19,814 nucleotides of DNA from Prevotella sp. (GCA_017430675.1 JAFRMM010000216.1:1-19814); one strand, 5' to 3'; positions 7,265-13,974 are shown, counted from the stretch's first letter. The notes: generated by a model not told the origin, from the letters alone. Translations and numbers: made by a program.

Positions 7265-7888
7265 ATGAAAGTCATCATCCTCAATGGCAGCCCTAAAGCC
7301 AATGGCAATACAGCGACAGCCCTGCACGAAGTGGAACACATTCTACAACTACAGGGCATCAAGACAGAGTGGATTCACGTGGGTCATCTTCAGATTCACG
7401 GGTGCATAGCCTGCAACAAGTGTTGGACATCGGGTGTCTGTGTATTTGGCGACATCGTAAGCGAGGTGTCAGCCAAGATGAGTGAGGCTGACGGCCTACT
7501 TATCGGCTCGCCTGTCTATTTCGCCTCGCCCAACGGCACGTTGCTGTCATTGCTCGACCGCCTGTTCTATTCCAACCTGCACGCCGACTGGAGCATGAAG
7601 GTAGGCGCAGCCGTAAGTATAGCCCGCCGTGGGGGAGCCACCGCCACTATGGACGTGCTGAACAAGTATTTTCTAAAAACCAATATGCCTGTGGTGCCAT
7701 CGCAGTACTGGAGTATCGCTCACGGCACCGCTCCTAACGAGGTGACGCAAGATGAGGAGGGAATGCAGACCATGCGCCAACTCGGTCTGAACATGGCGTT
7801 CCTCATCAAGTCTATCCATCTTGGTCTGCAGCAGTTCGGTTCACCGAAGATTCAGGAAAATCTAACAGAAACACATTTTATCAGATAA
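7265..7888 (+). CDS. iron-sulfur flavoprotein-like NAD(P)H-dependent oxidoreductase
   Basis: The 207-aa product has a flavodoxin fold with the FMN-phosphate loop NGSPKANGNT (7-16) and the second flavin loop SPVYFASPNG. Between them lies the cysteine cluster C47-x2-C50-x2-C53-x5-C59 (CIACNKCWTSGVC). This matches the compact CX2CX2CX4-7C motif of iron-sulfur flavoproteins (Isf), which hold a [4Fe-4S] cluster beside FMN and reduce O2, H2O2 or other acceptors. There is no signal peptide, so the protein is cytosolic. It is a clear paralogue of the Tat-signal protein at 11640-12365: both share the RRGGATAT segment, MPVV-SQYW and EGMQTMR. It converges on the small membrane gene with an 11-bp gap. 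Confidence 0.85.
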   Translation: MKVIILNGSPKANGNTATALHEVEHILQLQGIKTEWIHVGHLQIHGCIACNKCWTSGVCVFGDIVSEVSAKMSEADGLLIGSPVYFASPNGTLLSLLDRLFYSNLHADWSMKVGAAVSIARRGGATATMDVLNKYFLKTNMPVVPSQYWSIAHGTAPNEVTQDEEGMQTMRQLGLNMAFLIKSIHLGLQQFGSPKIQENLTETHFIR

Positions 7889-7899
7889 TGAGATAATTG

Positions 7900-8331
7900 T
7901 TACTTCAGTTTCGTGAGTATAAGCCAGGCTCCGATGACCTGAAGAAGTAGGCCAGGCCAGCCGATGGTGAAGTCGGCAATCGTAGCCTCGATACCGCCTG
8001 TTAGAAGCAGTTCACCAAGGCAACCGATAGCCTTGCTGACGAGAACGACACCGATGATTAGCGGCAGGTTGACCGTCTTGAAGTGCTGGGCTGTGAAACC
8101 TGCAACAAGGGCGAGAACAGCGAGTTTCAGCGTCATCACCGGCAGCACGGCCATAGCGGGCATCCCCGTCAGCAGATGGTTCGCCAGCGGTGAGAGCAGG
8201 GCAGCAAGAAGTCCTGTCTTCCAGCCGAACTTGTAGGCACCGGCAAGGATGACGAGCGACAGGGGTGAGAAGATGACGCCGCCCTGCGGAATGAGGTGGA
8301 ACACTTGAGGCAGTACCAGATTGCAAGCCAC
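7900..8331 (-). CDS. small membrane protein resembling an ECF transporter S component
   Basis: This very hydrophobic protein of about 143 aa has four or five membrane spans (FSPLSLVILAGAYKFGWKTG, then LLSPLANHLLTGMPAMAVLP, LKLAVLALVAGF, LPLIIGVVLVSKAIG and WPGLLLQVIGAWLIL). The pattern resembles substrate-binding S components of energy-coupling-factor vitamin transporters, which pair with a shared EcfAAT module encoded elsewhere. The only usual in-frame start is GTG at 8331. The same frame continues upstream with a good first helix (TYLWATVF before VACNLVLPQ) and stays open to about 8380 with no ATG, GTG or TTG. The true start is therefore uncertain, and the gene may have lost its start codon when the neighbouring gene's promoter was placed there. 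Substrate unknown. Confidence 0.6.
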   Translation of the reverse strand: MACNLVLPQVFHLIPQGGVIFSPLSLVILAGAYKFGWKTGLLAALLSPLANHLLTGMPAMAVLPVMTLKLAVLALVAGFTAQHFKTVNLPLIIGVVLVSKAIGCLGELLLTGGIEATIADFTIGWPGLLLQVIGAWLILTKLK

Positions 8332-8386
8332 AAATACCGTTGCCCACAGATAGGTCTTCGCCTCGTCATAATTAAACGCATAAAGT

Positions 8387-8404
8387 CTTACATTTGTTTG
8401 TAAG
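8387..8404 (+). promoter_or_regulatory. inverted repeat over the -7 box of the acetyltransferase gene
   Basis: CTTACA (8387-8392) and TGTAAG (8399-8404) form a perfect 6-bp dyad with a 6-nt spacer. Inside it lies TACATTTG (8389-8396), a match to TAnnTTTG. The start codon is at 8408, so the transcript would have a very short leader. The arrangement suits a repressor site, but could be chance. Confidence 0.45.
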
Positions 8405-8407
8405 CAT

Positions 8408-8989
8408 ATGACAGAAAAAGAGAAGATGCTGGCGGGCGAGGTTTATGATGCCACCTCGCTGGAATTGATTGCAGAATTGCAGACCACTCGAGAGGTCTTG
8501 TATGAGTTTAATTCACTTCGTCCATCAGACACCCAGCGGATGAAGGACATCCTAAAAGGCTTGCTTGGTCATGTGGCAGACGATAAGTTTATCATCAATC
8601 AGCACTTCCACTGTGACTACGGCAAGCAAATCAGCATTGGAAAACGGTTCTTTTCCAACTTTAATTTCACTGTGCTCGACGAAGCCTACGTTACCATTGG
8701 CGACGACTGTTTCATCGGTCCTAATGTAAGCATCTACACGGCCTGTCATAGTACAGACCCTGTGGAGCGCAACTCCCGTCAGGAGTGGGCGAAACCTGTC
8801 ACTATAGGGCATAACGTATGGATTGGAGGCAGTGTTACCATCCTTCCTGGAGTAACTATCGGTGATAATGTTACCATCGGAGCCGGCTCGGTTGTCACTC
8901 GAGATATCCCCTCCAATTCCGTTGCTGTCGGTAACCCCTGTAAAGTGATAAAAAACTCAACGCCTCACCTCATTTTGCGGCAGGTTTGA
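8408..8989 (+). CDS. maa: maltose-type O-acetyltransferase (hexapeptide repeat)
   Basis: The 193-aa product matches the Maa/NodL/GAT class of acetyltransferases. The N-terminal cap is MTEKEKMLAGEVYDA, then ELIAELQTTREVLYEFN, with a left-handed beta-helix of hexapeptide repeats after it (ISIGKRFFSNFN, VTIGDDCFIGPNVSIY, VWIGGSVTILPGVTIGDN, VTIGAGSVVTRDI). The catalytic histidine is His114 in TACHSTD. The trimer transfers acetyl from acetyl-CoA to the hydroxyl of sugars such as maltose or glucose; the actual acceptor is not certain. Length is normal. Its last 25 bp overlap the end of the convergent surface-protein gene. A truncated second copy of its N-terminus is at 13607-13744. Confidence 0.92.
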   Translation: MTEKEKMLAGEVYDATSLELIAELQTTREVLYEFNSLRPSDTQRMKDILKGLLGHVADDKFIINQHFHCDYGKQISIGKRFFSNFNFTVLDEAYVTIGDDCFIGPNVSIYTACHSTDPVERNSRQEWAKPVTIGHNVWIGGSVTILPGVTIGDNVTIGAGSVVTRDIPSNSVAVGNPCKVIKNSTPHLILRQV

Positions 8990-10353
8990 ACATTTTTCTT
9001 ACCTTGTTGGATGACGATGCCCTTAACATTGCTATCAGCACGGCGACCGTCGAGGGTGTAAATAGATTGACTATTTGACGATTGACTATTTACGATTTCG
9101 TTGATGCCAGTCGTCTCGCTAATGGTGCCGCTGCCGCTAAGCGTCTTGTAACTCAGCGTGTAGTTGCCTAGGTTGATGGTGCCGTTATTGGTGAGGGTCG
9201 TGACATAACTGTTGCCCGTGAGGTTCCATACGGCTCCGCTCTCGATGGTGACGGCGGTCGCGATGGCATTGTTGTCGGAGTCCATCGCGCCGTTCCAAGT
9301 GACGTTCTCGCCTACGGTGACAGCCGCATTGTTCACGTTGTCGGCATCCACGCTGCCCGTATATTCCCAACTGTCTTTGGTGGTTTGCAGCACGAGGTGA
9401 CCCGTCGAGCCTTCGCCGCGCTTGTAGTATTCCACACTCATCAGCCGCCCACTGGCCACGTTGAGCGTCACGTCCGTCAGTGTCAGGGTGGCTGTGACGT
9501 TGGTCACAAAGCAGAGTGGGGCACTGCTGTCGGTGGTGGTCAGCGTCGAGTTGGTGACGGCGCAGACGGGCTTCGTACCCTCAGCATCACCAGAGTTCGA
9601 CTGGTGGAGCAGGATACCTCGCGCATCTGAACTGGATGTCATCTCGCTGTTCTCGATGTTGACGGTGTTGGCGCCCTCAACCGTTGCCATCGGCCCTTTC
9701 TCAGACAGCCCCGTGATGCCATCGACGCTGATGGTTCCCGTGGAGTAGAGCACCGACGACTTGCTGCCTTTGGCGGTGATGGTGCCGCCACGCACGGTAA
9801 CAGTGCCGCCGCCACGGTCGGTGGCCACGGTCGATGAGGTCTCGCTGCGGGTGGTGATGTTGACGTTCGTAGCGTTGATGATGCCGCCGCCCGTACAGTG
9901 CAGTCCCCGGCTGACGCTCTTCTGGTTGTCGATGGTGATGTCAGAGACGTTGATGGTGGCTCCGTTGGTAGCAAAGACGGCATTCGCGCCCTTGGCGTTT
10001 GTGCTGACGCTGCCGCCCTCCATATTAATCTCTGCGCCCGTGCCCGAGGCATAGATCGCCGAGTTGGTACCGTAGAAACTGGTGTCGTCGCCCGAGTAAC
10101 TACTGCTGTAGTCGCCCGCCTTCGTGACGGTGCAGTTCGCCAGCAGGAGTGTTCCCTTCGTCACCTGAACCACGTTGTAGTCGGAGGTCTCCGTAGCGAG
10201 CGTCTCACCGCTCTTCGTCACTGTCGAGCCGTCCGAGAGCATGTAAGCAGCCCCTGCGGGAGTCTTTGACGATGACGAGCCGCCAGCCCGTGTCTGTGCG
10301 CCGGCCATCAGACATACAAAAATGAGTGCTGTTGATAATAATACTTTCTTCAT
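8965..10353 (-). CDS. secreted Ser/Thr/Gly-rich beta-helix-like surface protein
   Basis: I chose the start at 10353, where a normal signal peptide begins (MKKVLLSTALIFVCLMAGAQ, cleavage near AGAQ). The open frame continues 16 codons upstream to 10401, but that part overlaps the promoter. The mature 440-odd residues are rich in Ser, Thr, Asn and Gly and consist of short repeated strands (GAEINMEGGSVSTNAKG, GATINVSDITIDNQ, GGTVTVRGGTITAKG, ANTVNIENSEMTS). This is typical of a right-handed parallel beta-helix, as in adhesins and autotransporter passengers. The C-terminal segment IYTLDGRRADSNVKGIVIQQ then GKK is the tail often seen on Prevotella secreted proteins and similar to secretion-system sorting tails. 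Likely exported to the cell surface. It may bind glycans or host surfaces; no catalytic motif is seen. Confidence 0.8.
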   Translation of the reverse strand: MKKVLLSTALIFVCLMAGAQTRAGGSSSSKTPAGAAYMLSDGSTVTKSGETLATETSDYNVVQVTKGTLLLANCTVTKAGDYSSSYSGDDTSFYGTNSAIYASGTGAEINMEGGSVSTNAKGANAVFATNGATINVSDITIDNQKSVSRGLHCTGGGIINATNVNITTRSETSSTVATDRGGGTVTVRGGTITAKGSKSSVLYSTGTISVDGITGLSEKGPMATVEGANTVNIENSEMTSSSDARGILLHQSNSGDAEGTKPVCAVTNSTLTTTDSSAPLCFVTNVTATLTLTDVTLNVASGRLMSVEYYKRGEGSTGHLVLQTTKDSWEYTGSVDADNVNNAAVTVGENVTWNGAMDSDNNAIATAVTIESGAVWNLTGNSYVTTLTNNGTINLGNYTLSYKTLSGSGTISETTGINEIVNSQSSNSQSIYTLDGRRADSNVKGIVIQQGKKNVQTCRKMR

Positions 10354-10405
10354 AACCTTTGTTATTATAGTTCGTGAAAGCAAAGATACTATCAACAGCA
10401 CTCAT
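10322..10405. repeat. 16-bp perfect inverted repeat around promoter and start codon
   Basis: ATGAGTGCTGTTGATA at 10322-10337 is the exact reverse complement of 10390-10405. The 52-bp spacer holds the start codon (10353-10351) and most of the promoter -7 box (10388-10381) of the surface-protein gene. One arm lies in the signal-peptide codons, the other between the -33 and -7 elements. A match this long at this distance is not expected by chance. Confidence 0.9.
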
Positions 10406-10412
10406 CTGCAAA
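10381..10412 (-). promoter_or_regulatory. promoter of the surface-protein gene
   Basis: On the minus strand, TTTG (10412-10409) is followed after a 20-bp spacer by TATCTTTG (10388-10381). This is a full match to the Bacteroidetes -33/-7 promoter. The start codon is about 28 bp downstream. Confidence 0.75.
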
Positions 10413-10579
10413 TCTTTTCAGCCAAGCGGCTGATTCTCTCTGTGAATCCTGTCGGATGTGCTTTTTGCATTTTTAAGAGTTTTCGAGAGGTTATGACACA
10501 CGGTCTGTCGGGATACTGGCTCTGCGAGAAATAGTTCCTGTTCTAACATTTTTCTTAAACTATGTTGTAATAACCTTGT

Positions 10580-10614
10580 AAATATACGGAATTTGCGGCA
10601 AAATCCGTATATTT
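10580..10614. promoter_or_regulatory. 35-nt palindrome over the SDR promoter
   Basis: An 11-bp arm AAATATACGGA (10580-10590) is matched by TCCGTATATTT (10604-10614). Inside is a second 5-bp dyad, TTTGC / GCAAA, around a central G (10597). Only one base pair (10591/10603, A against A) breaks the symmetry over 35 nt. The right arm covers most of the TATATTTG -7 box (10608-10615), so it is best read as a repressor operator. No U-tract follows, which argues against a terminator. Confidence 0.75.
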
Positions 10615-10615
10615 G
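10608..10615 (+). promoter_or_regulatory. -7 promoter box of the SDR gene
   Basis: TATATTTG followed by CACC matches TAnnTTTG, 30 bp before the start codon at 10645. The -33 element is not clear, which would suit a promoter under activator or repressor control. Confidence 0.55.
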
Positions 10616-10644
10616 CACCTTAGATTTATGATTAATTATGAACT

Positions 10645-11400
10645 ATGGATAAAATTGTATTGATTACAGGAGCAACAAGCGGCATTGGACTGGCTTGTGC
10701 GAGAAAGTTCGCAGAGAACGGTGACAAACTGATTCTGACGGGCAGGAACGAACATCGTCTGGCAGAGATTCGTAGGGAACTAACGGAAAAGGGGATCGAG
10801 GTGTTGACCTTGGCCTTCGATGTGAGAGACCGTGAGAAAGCGAAGAAGTATATCAGCGAACTCCCTGCTGAATGGCAGAAGATTGACGTTTTGCTGAATA
10901 ATGCAGGCCTTGCTTTGGGGTTAGAGCCTGAGTATGAGGGCGACCTTGATGACTGGGAAACAATGATTGATACGAACATCAAGGGACTGCTGACGATGAC
11001 TCGTCTGATAGTTCCTGATATGGTAAAACGTAATAGTGGCCATATCATCAATGTGGGTTCTGTGGCTGGTGATGCAGCCTATGCTGGTGGAAATGTTTAT
11101 TGTGCTACGAAGGCTGCTGTCAAGGCACTTACCGACGGCCTGCGTATAGACGTGGCCAACACTGCCCTTCGAGTTACAAATCTCAAACCGGGACTTGTCG
11201 AGACGAATTTCAGTAACATCCGCTTCAAGGGCGACGATGAAAGAGCCGCCAAACTCTATACTGGCATCAAACCGCTGACTGGTGATGATATTGCTGATGT
11301 CGCTATCTATGCTGCCAATGCACCTGCTCACGTTCAGATTGCAGAAGTGCTGATACTGGCTACCCATCAGGCCAGCGGCAGTGTGATTGTGAGAGAATAA
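10645..11400 (+). CDS. short-chain dehydrogenase/reductase (YdfG-like)
   Basis: The 251-aa product is a classical SDR. The NAD(P)-binding glycine motif TGATSGIG is at residues 8-15, followed by Arg34 in LTGRNEHRL, which favours NADPH. NNAG is at 86-89, and the catalytic set is Ser139 (NVGS), Tyr152 and Lys156 (YCATK). The closing segments KPGLVETNFS (181-190) and HVQIAEVLILATHQ near the end match the YdfG / 3-hydroxy-acid dehydrogenase subgroup, which oxidises L-allo-threonine, serine or 3-hydroxypropionate-type substrates and is a cytosolic tetramer. The exact substrate is uncertain. It is transcribed alone, behind a striking palindrome over its promoter. Confidence 0.93.
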   Translation: MDKIVLITGATSGIGLACARKFAENGDKLILTGRNEHRLAEIRRELTEKGIEVLTLAFDVRDREKAKKYISELPAEWQKIDVLLNNAGLALGLEPEYEGDLDDWETMIDTNIKGLLTMTRLIVPDMVKRNSGHIINVGSVAGDAAYAGGNVYCATKAAVKALTDGLRIDVANTALRVTNLKPGLVETNFSNIRFKGDDERAAKLYTGIKPLTGDDIADVAIYAANAPAHVQIAEVLILATHQASGSVIVRE

Positions 11401-11514
11401 AACACAAATGGGGAGGACACTGTAGCCAATGTTTGAATCTATGCTGTTTGAGTCGATGACGGCAATATAGTCCTACCATCTTTCGGACGGTCTGCTTTTC
11501 TCGCTCAATCCTTG

Positions 11515-11638
11515 TCATACAGTAATCTCAATCAACACCTTCTCAGGGCCAACGATACAACTCTCGTAATAGCCGTCTCCTGTAGTTCTTGGGCCACATC
11601 GTTAAATTCTACTGATCCGTGGTAAACAGCGTGGGAGG
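11515..11638 (-). pseudogene. possible C-terminal gene remnant with a frameshift
   Basis: On the minus strand, one frame reads HAVYHGSVEFNDVAQEL and another continues TGDGYYESCIVGPEKVLIEI to a stop at 11515-11517. A single frameshift near 11580 would join them into a plausible protein C-terminus of about 40 residues. I do not recognise the family. The rest of the 11401-11639 gap shows nothing convincing. Confidence 0.3.
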
Positions 11639-11639
11639 C

Positions 11640-12365
11640 TTATCTGATAAAGTTCATGAATTGGGGACGCTCGTCGCGCTGGGGTGCAGGATTGCCGTCG
11701 GCATGAATCTTCCGTAACAAGAAGGCCATGTTGGTAGCCAGGGTGCGCATGGTCTGCATACCCTCGGTGTCGAGTTTCACTTCCCCCTTGCCAGCACCGT
11801 ATGCGATGTTCCAATATTGTGAAGTGACCACGGGCATGTTCATCATCTCGAACATCATGTTCATGGTCTGAAGCGTTGCCGTGGCACCGCCTCGCCGACA
11901 GACGGCCAAGGCCGCAGCAGGCTTGTTCTGTACCAGATGTCCTGCGGAGAAGAACAGGCGCTGCATGAGAGAGAGGATTCCACCGTTAGGCTGGCCGTAA
12001 TAGACGGGAGTGCCCACGATGAGCGCATCTGCCGTGGCCATCTTCTCTGTGATGACAGCGCATAGGTCATCGTCGAACACGCAACCCTTACCGCCGTTTT
12101 GATGGCAGCCGCCACAATTGATACACATGCGGACGGGCTTCCTGCCAATCTGAATGATTTCGGTATCCACACCGTGTTTCTGCAACGTCGTCTCAATCTC
12201 CTGCAGGCAGCAGAACGTATTGCCGTCGGTTCTTGGGCTGCCGTTGATGAGGAGTACTTTGCACTTCTTGCCAGACACTGAATCCAGCATGGCTGATACT
12301 GGCGATACGACAGCCGCTCCTGCAGCCGCCATTGTGGCTTTCTTGATAAAATCTCTTCTGTCCAT
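11640..12365 (-). CDS. Tat-signal iron-sulfur flavoprotein-like oxidoreductase
   Basis: The 241-aa protein begins MDRRDFIKKATMAAAGAAVV, a twin-arginine (Tat) signal with RRDFIKK followed by a small-residue hydrophobic stretch. Residues 35-241 form a flavodoxin-type domain, with NGSPRTDGNT (41-50) as FMN loop and GTPVYYGQPNGG as second loop. The cysteine cluster C81-x2-C84-x2-C87-x7-C95 fits the CX2CX2CX4-7C motif of iron-sulfur flavoproteins. Tat export makes sense for a protein that must fold with FMN and Fe-S before crossing the inner membrane. It is the second gene of an operon, 9 bp after the peroxidase-nitroreductase fusion, and a paralogue of the cytosolic protein at 7265-7888. Electron donor and acceptor are unknown; a periplasmic partner of the fusion protein is a reasonable guess. 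Confidence 0.85.
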   Translation of the reverse strand: MDRRDFIKKATMAAAGAAVVSPVSAMLDSVSGKKCKVLLINGSPRTDGNTFCCLQEIETTLQKHGVDTEIIQIGRKPVRMCINCGGCHQNGGKGCVFDDDLCAVITEKMATADALIVGTPVYYGQPNGGILSLMQRLFFSAGHLVQNKPAAALAVCRRGGATATLQTMNMMFEMMNMPVVTSQYWNIAYGAGKGEVKLDTEGMQTMRTLATNMAFLLRKIHADGNPAPQRDERPQFMNFIR

Positions 12366-12374
12366 AGCATGATT

Positions 12375-13511
12375 CTATTTAATGTACTTCACTTTGGAGG
12401 TATCGCGGGGCTTGGCATCGGGCTGCTCGTCAGGGTATCCGATGGCGATGATGTAGTTCAGTTTGTAGTCGGCTGGAATGTCGAGACGGTCGAGGAAGAA
12501 CTTGCACTTCTCATTCGACTGCAGGAAGCGTACAGGACCGCCCAGACAGCAGGTGCCAAGCCCCATTGACTGTGCTGCTAGCATGATGTTTTCTCCAAGC
12601 AGACCTGCATCCAACTCGCCACCGCCATTAGCAGGGGTACAGACGCAAATCAAGTTGGGTGCATTGCGAAACATGTTCTTGAAGTCCTTGTCACGCTTCA
12701 CCTGTTCGGCATTCTCCTGCTTATATACCTCAGTCACATCGGCAATCAGTTTCTGGTCTTCCACCACACGGACCACCCACGGCTGACGGTTCATGCCGCT
12801 GGGTGCATTGATGCCACACTTCACGATGACCTCCAGTTTATCATGCTCCACAGGCTTATCAAGGTACTTGCGAATGGAGCGACGCGCCATGATACTGCTT
12901 AGGACAGGATTCACTTCCATGCAGATGTCAGCCTCGATGTCGGTCATCTTATCCGTTGGCTCGTAGCGCTTCAGCACCCGTCCGTCGCGAGAGACGAGGA
13001 ACTTCGTGAAGTTCCATTTGATGTCGCTCTTCTTGTCGTAGTCGGCATCCTGCTTGCGAAGCATGCCGTCCATCATCTTGCCCCGTTGGTCGTTGACGTC
13101 GAAGCCGCCAAAGCCTTTTTGTGCCTTCAGCCACGTATAGAGCGGATGTTCATTCGCACCATTCACCTCAATCTTGTCGAATTGCGGGAACTGGATGTCG
13201 AAGTTGGCCGAGCAGAACTGGTGGATCTCCTCGATCGTGCCAGGAGCCTGTTGCCCGAACTGGTTGCAGGGGAAGTCGAGAATCTCCAATCCCTCACTAC
13301 GGTACTTCTCATACAGTGCCTCCAGTTCCTTGTACTGTGGCGTGAATCCACAGCGGGTGGCGGTGTTTACAATCAGCAACACCTTGCCCTTGTAGTCAGA
13401 GAGCGACACATCCTTGCCTACATCATCCTTTACCTTGAAATCATAAATACTTTGTGCTGAAAGCGTCAGCATACAAACCATTGCCATGAGGCTAAAAAAC
13501 ATTCTTTTCAT
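12375..13511 (-). CDS. exported glutathione peroxidase-nitroreductase fusion
   Basis: A Sec signal peptide (MKRMFFSLMAMVCMLTLSAQ) is followed by two complete domains. Residues about 22-196 form a glutathione-peroxidase fold: peroxidatic Cys54 in ATRCGFTPQYKELE, FPCNQFGQQAPG with Gln84, Cys100 in HQFC at the resolving-cysteine position of 2-Cys, thioredoxin-dependent GPx (46 residues after Cys54, as in yeast Gpx3), and WNFTKF (167-172). Residues about 203-378 are a nitroreductase domain: MARRSIRKYLDKPV (208-221) and APSGMNRQPWVVRV as FMN-binding part, with GLGTCCLGG and LNYIIAIGYPDEQ near the end. A thiol peroxidase joined to a flavin reductase in one exported chain is unusual. The flavin domain might pass electrons to the disulfide or act independently. 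Promoter TACCTTTG lies at 13555-13548 (minus). Confidence 0.9.
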   Translation of the reverse strand: MKRMFFSLMAMVCMLTLSAQSIYDFKVKDDVGKDVSLSDYKGKVLLIVNTATRCGFTPQYKELEALYEKYRSEGLEILDFPCNQFGQQAPGTIEEIHQFCSANFDIQFPQFDKIEVNGANEHPLYTWLKAQKGFGGFDVNDQRGKMMDGMLRKQDADYDKKSDIKWNFTKFLVSRDGRVLKRYEPTDKMTDIEADICMEVNPVLSSIMARRSIRKYLDKPVEHDKLEVIVKCGINAPSGMNRQPWVVRVVEDQKLIADVTEVYKQENAEQVKRDKDFKNMFRNAPNLICVCTPANGGGELDAGLLGENIMLAAQSMGLGTCCLGGPVRFLQSNEKCKFFLDRLDIPADYKLNYIIAIGYPDEQPDAKPRDTSKVKYIK

Positions 13512-13547
13512 AATCGTCTATTTTAGTTGTGATAACATTCTTATTTG

Positions 13548-13555
13548 CAAAGGTA
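13548..13555 (-). promoter_or_regulatory. -7 promoter box of the peroxidase-nitroreductase operon
   Basis: TACCTTTG on the minus strand is a perfect TAnnTTTG match, 36 bp before the start codon. It lies back to back with the plus-strand boxes at 13570-13585. Confidence 0.6.
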
Positions 13556-13569
13556 CTCATAATTCCCCT

Positions 13570-13585
13570 TATTTTTGTAATTTTG
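13570..13585 (+). promoter_or_regulatory. two adjacent -7 boxes before the acetyltransferase remnant
   Basis: TATTTTTG (13570-13577) and TAATTTTG (13578-13585) both fit TAnnTTTG directly in front of the truncated acetyltransferase copy, so the remnant may still be transcribed. Confidence 0.4.
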
Positions 13586-13606
13586 CCCCTAATTTTAGGA
13601 TAGTTT

Positions 13607-13744
13607 ATGAACAATCGTATGACTGAGAAAGAAAAAATGCTGGCAGGGGAGGTCTATTCTGCCGTTGACCCCGAACTGATAGCAGAATTGCAGACCACAA
13701 GAGAGGTGTTATACGTAGTTCCTTCCAAAGTCACTTTGCTCTAA
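13607..13744 (+). pseudogene. truncated second copy of the maltose-type acetyltransferase
   Basis: From ATG 13619 (an in-frame ATG also exists at 13607) the frame reads MTEKEKMLAGEVYSAVDPEL then IAELQTTREVLY. Of the first 32 residues of the acetyltransferase at 8408, all but four are the same. Homology ends abruptly after Tyr32 (base 13714), and ten unrelated codons lead to a TAA at 13742. The whole hexapeptide-repeat domain is missing. Silent differences between the two copies show an old paralogue rather than a recent duplication. A complete promoter region precedes it. At best it would yield a 41- or 45-aa peptide without catalytic residues. Confidence 0.85.
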
Positions 13745-13792
13745 CGTCATTTCTGCTTTTCTCAAACGTCGATTTGCCTTAATATATATAGA

Positions 13793-13848
13793 GCCCCTTC
13801 TTGCGTCCCGATGGTAGCAAACGACCAAAGGTCGAGCGGATAAGGGGC
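13793..13848. other. nested stem-loop region before mntA
   Basis: An outer 7-bp pair GCCCCTT (13793-13799) / AAGGGGC (13842-13848) encloses a tight hairpin CGACC-AAA-GGTCG (13822-13834). The following 70 bp contain further short GC-rich dyads. No convincing gene lies between 13745 and 13999. The region may be a terminator-like structure, a small RNA or a mobile-element scar. Confidence 0.4.
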
Positions 13849-13966
13849 GGCTATCGTTCGGCGACGAAGGAGACGCTTATATGAGCGAAGCGAGTCTTAA
13901 GAATGCAGGGATTATAAAAAAGATAAATAATGAAGGGGAAATGGAACAATATTCCAAACTTTTTCG

Positions 13967-13974
13967 TACCTTTG
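13967..13974 (+). promoter_or_regulatory. -7 promoter box of mntA-hepT
   Basis: TACCTTTG followed by CGGC matches TAnnTTTG, 25 bp before the mntA start codon. The -33 element is weak. Confidence 0.6.

Noticed and set aside
10354..10401. 16-codon upstream extension of the surface-protein gene
   Set aside because: It overlaps the promoter -7 box and would bury the signal peptide; the start at 10353 is better.
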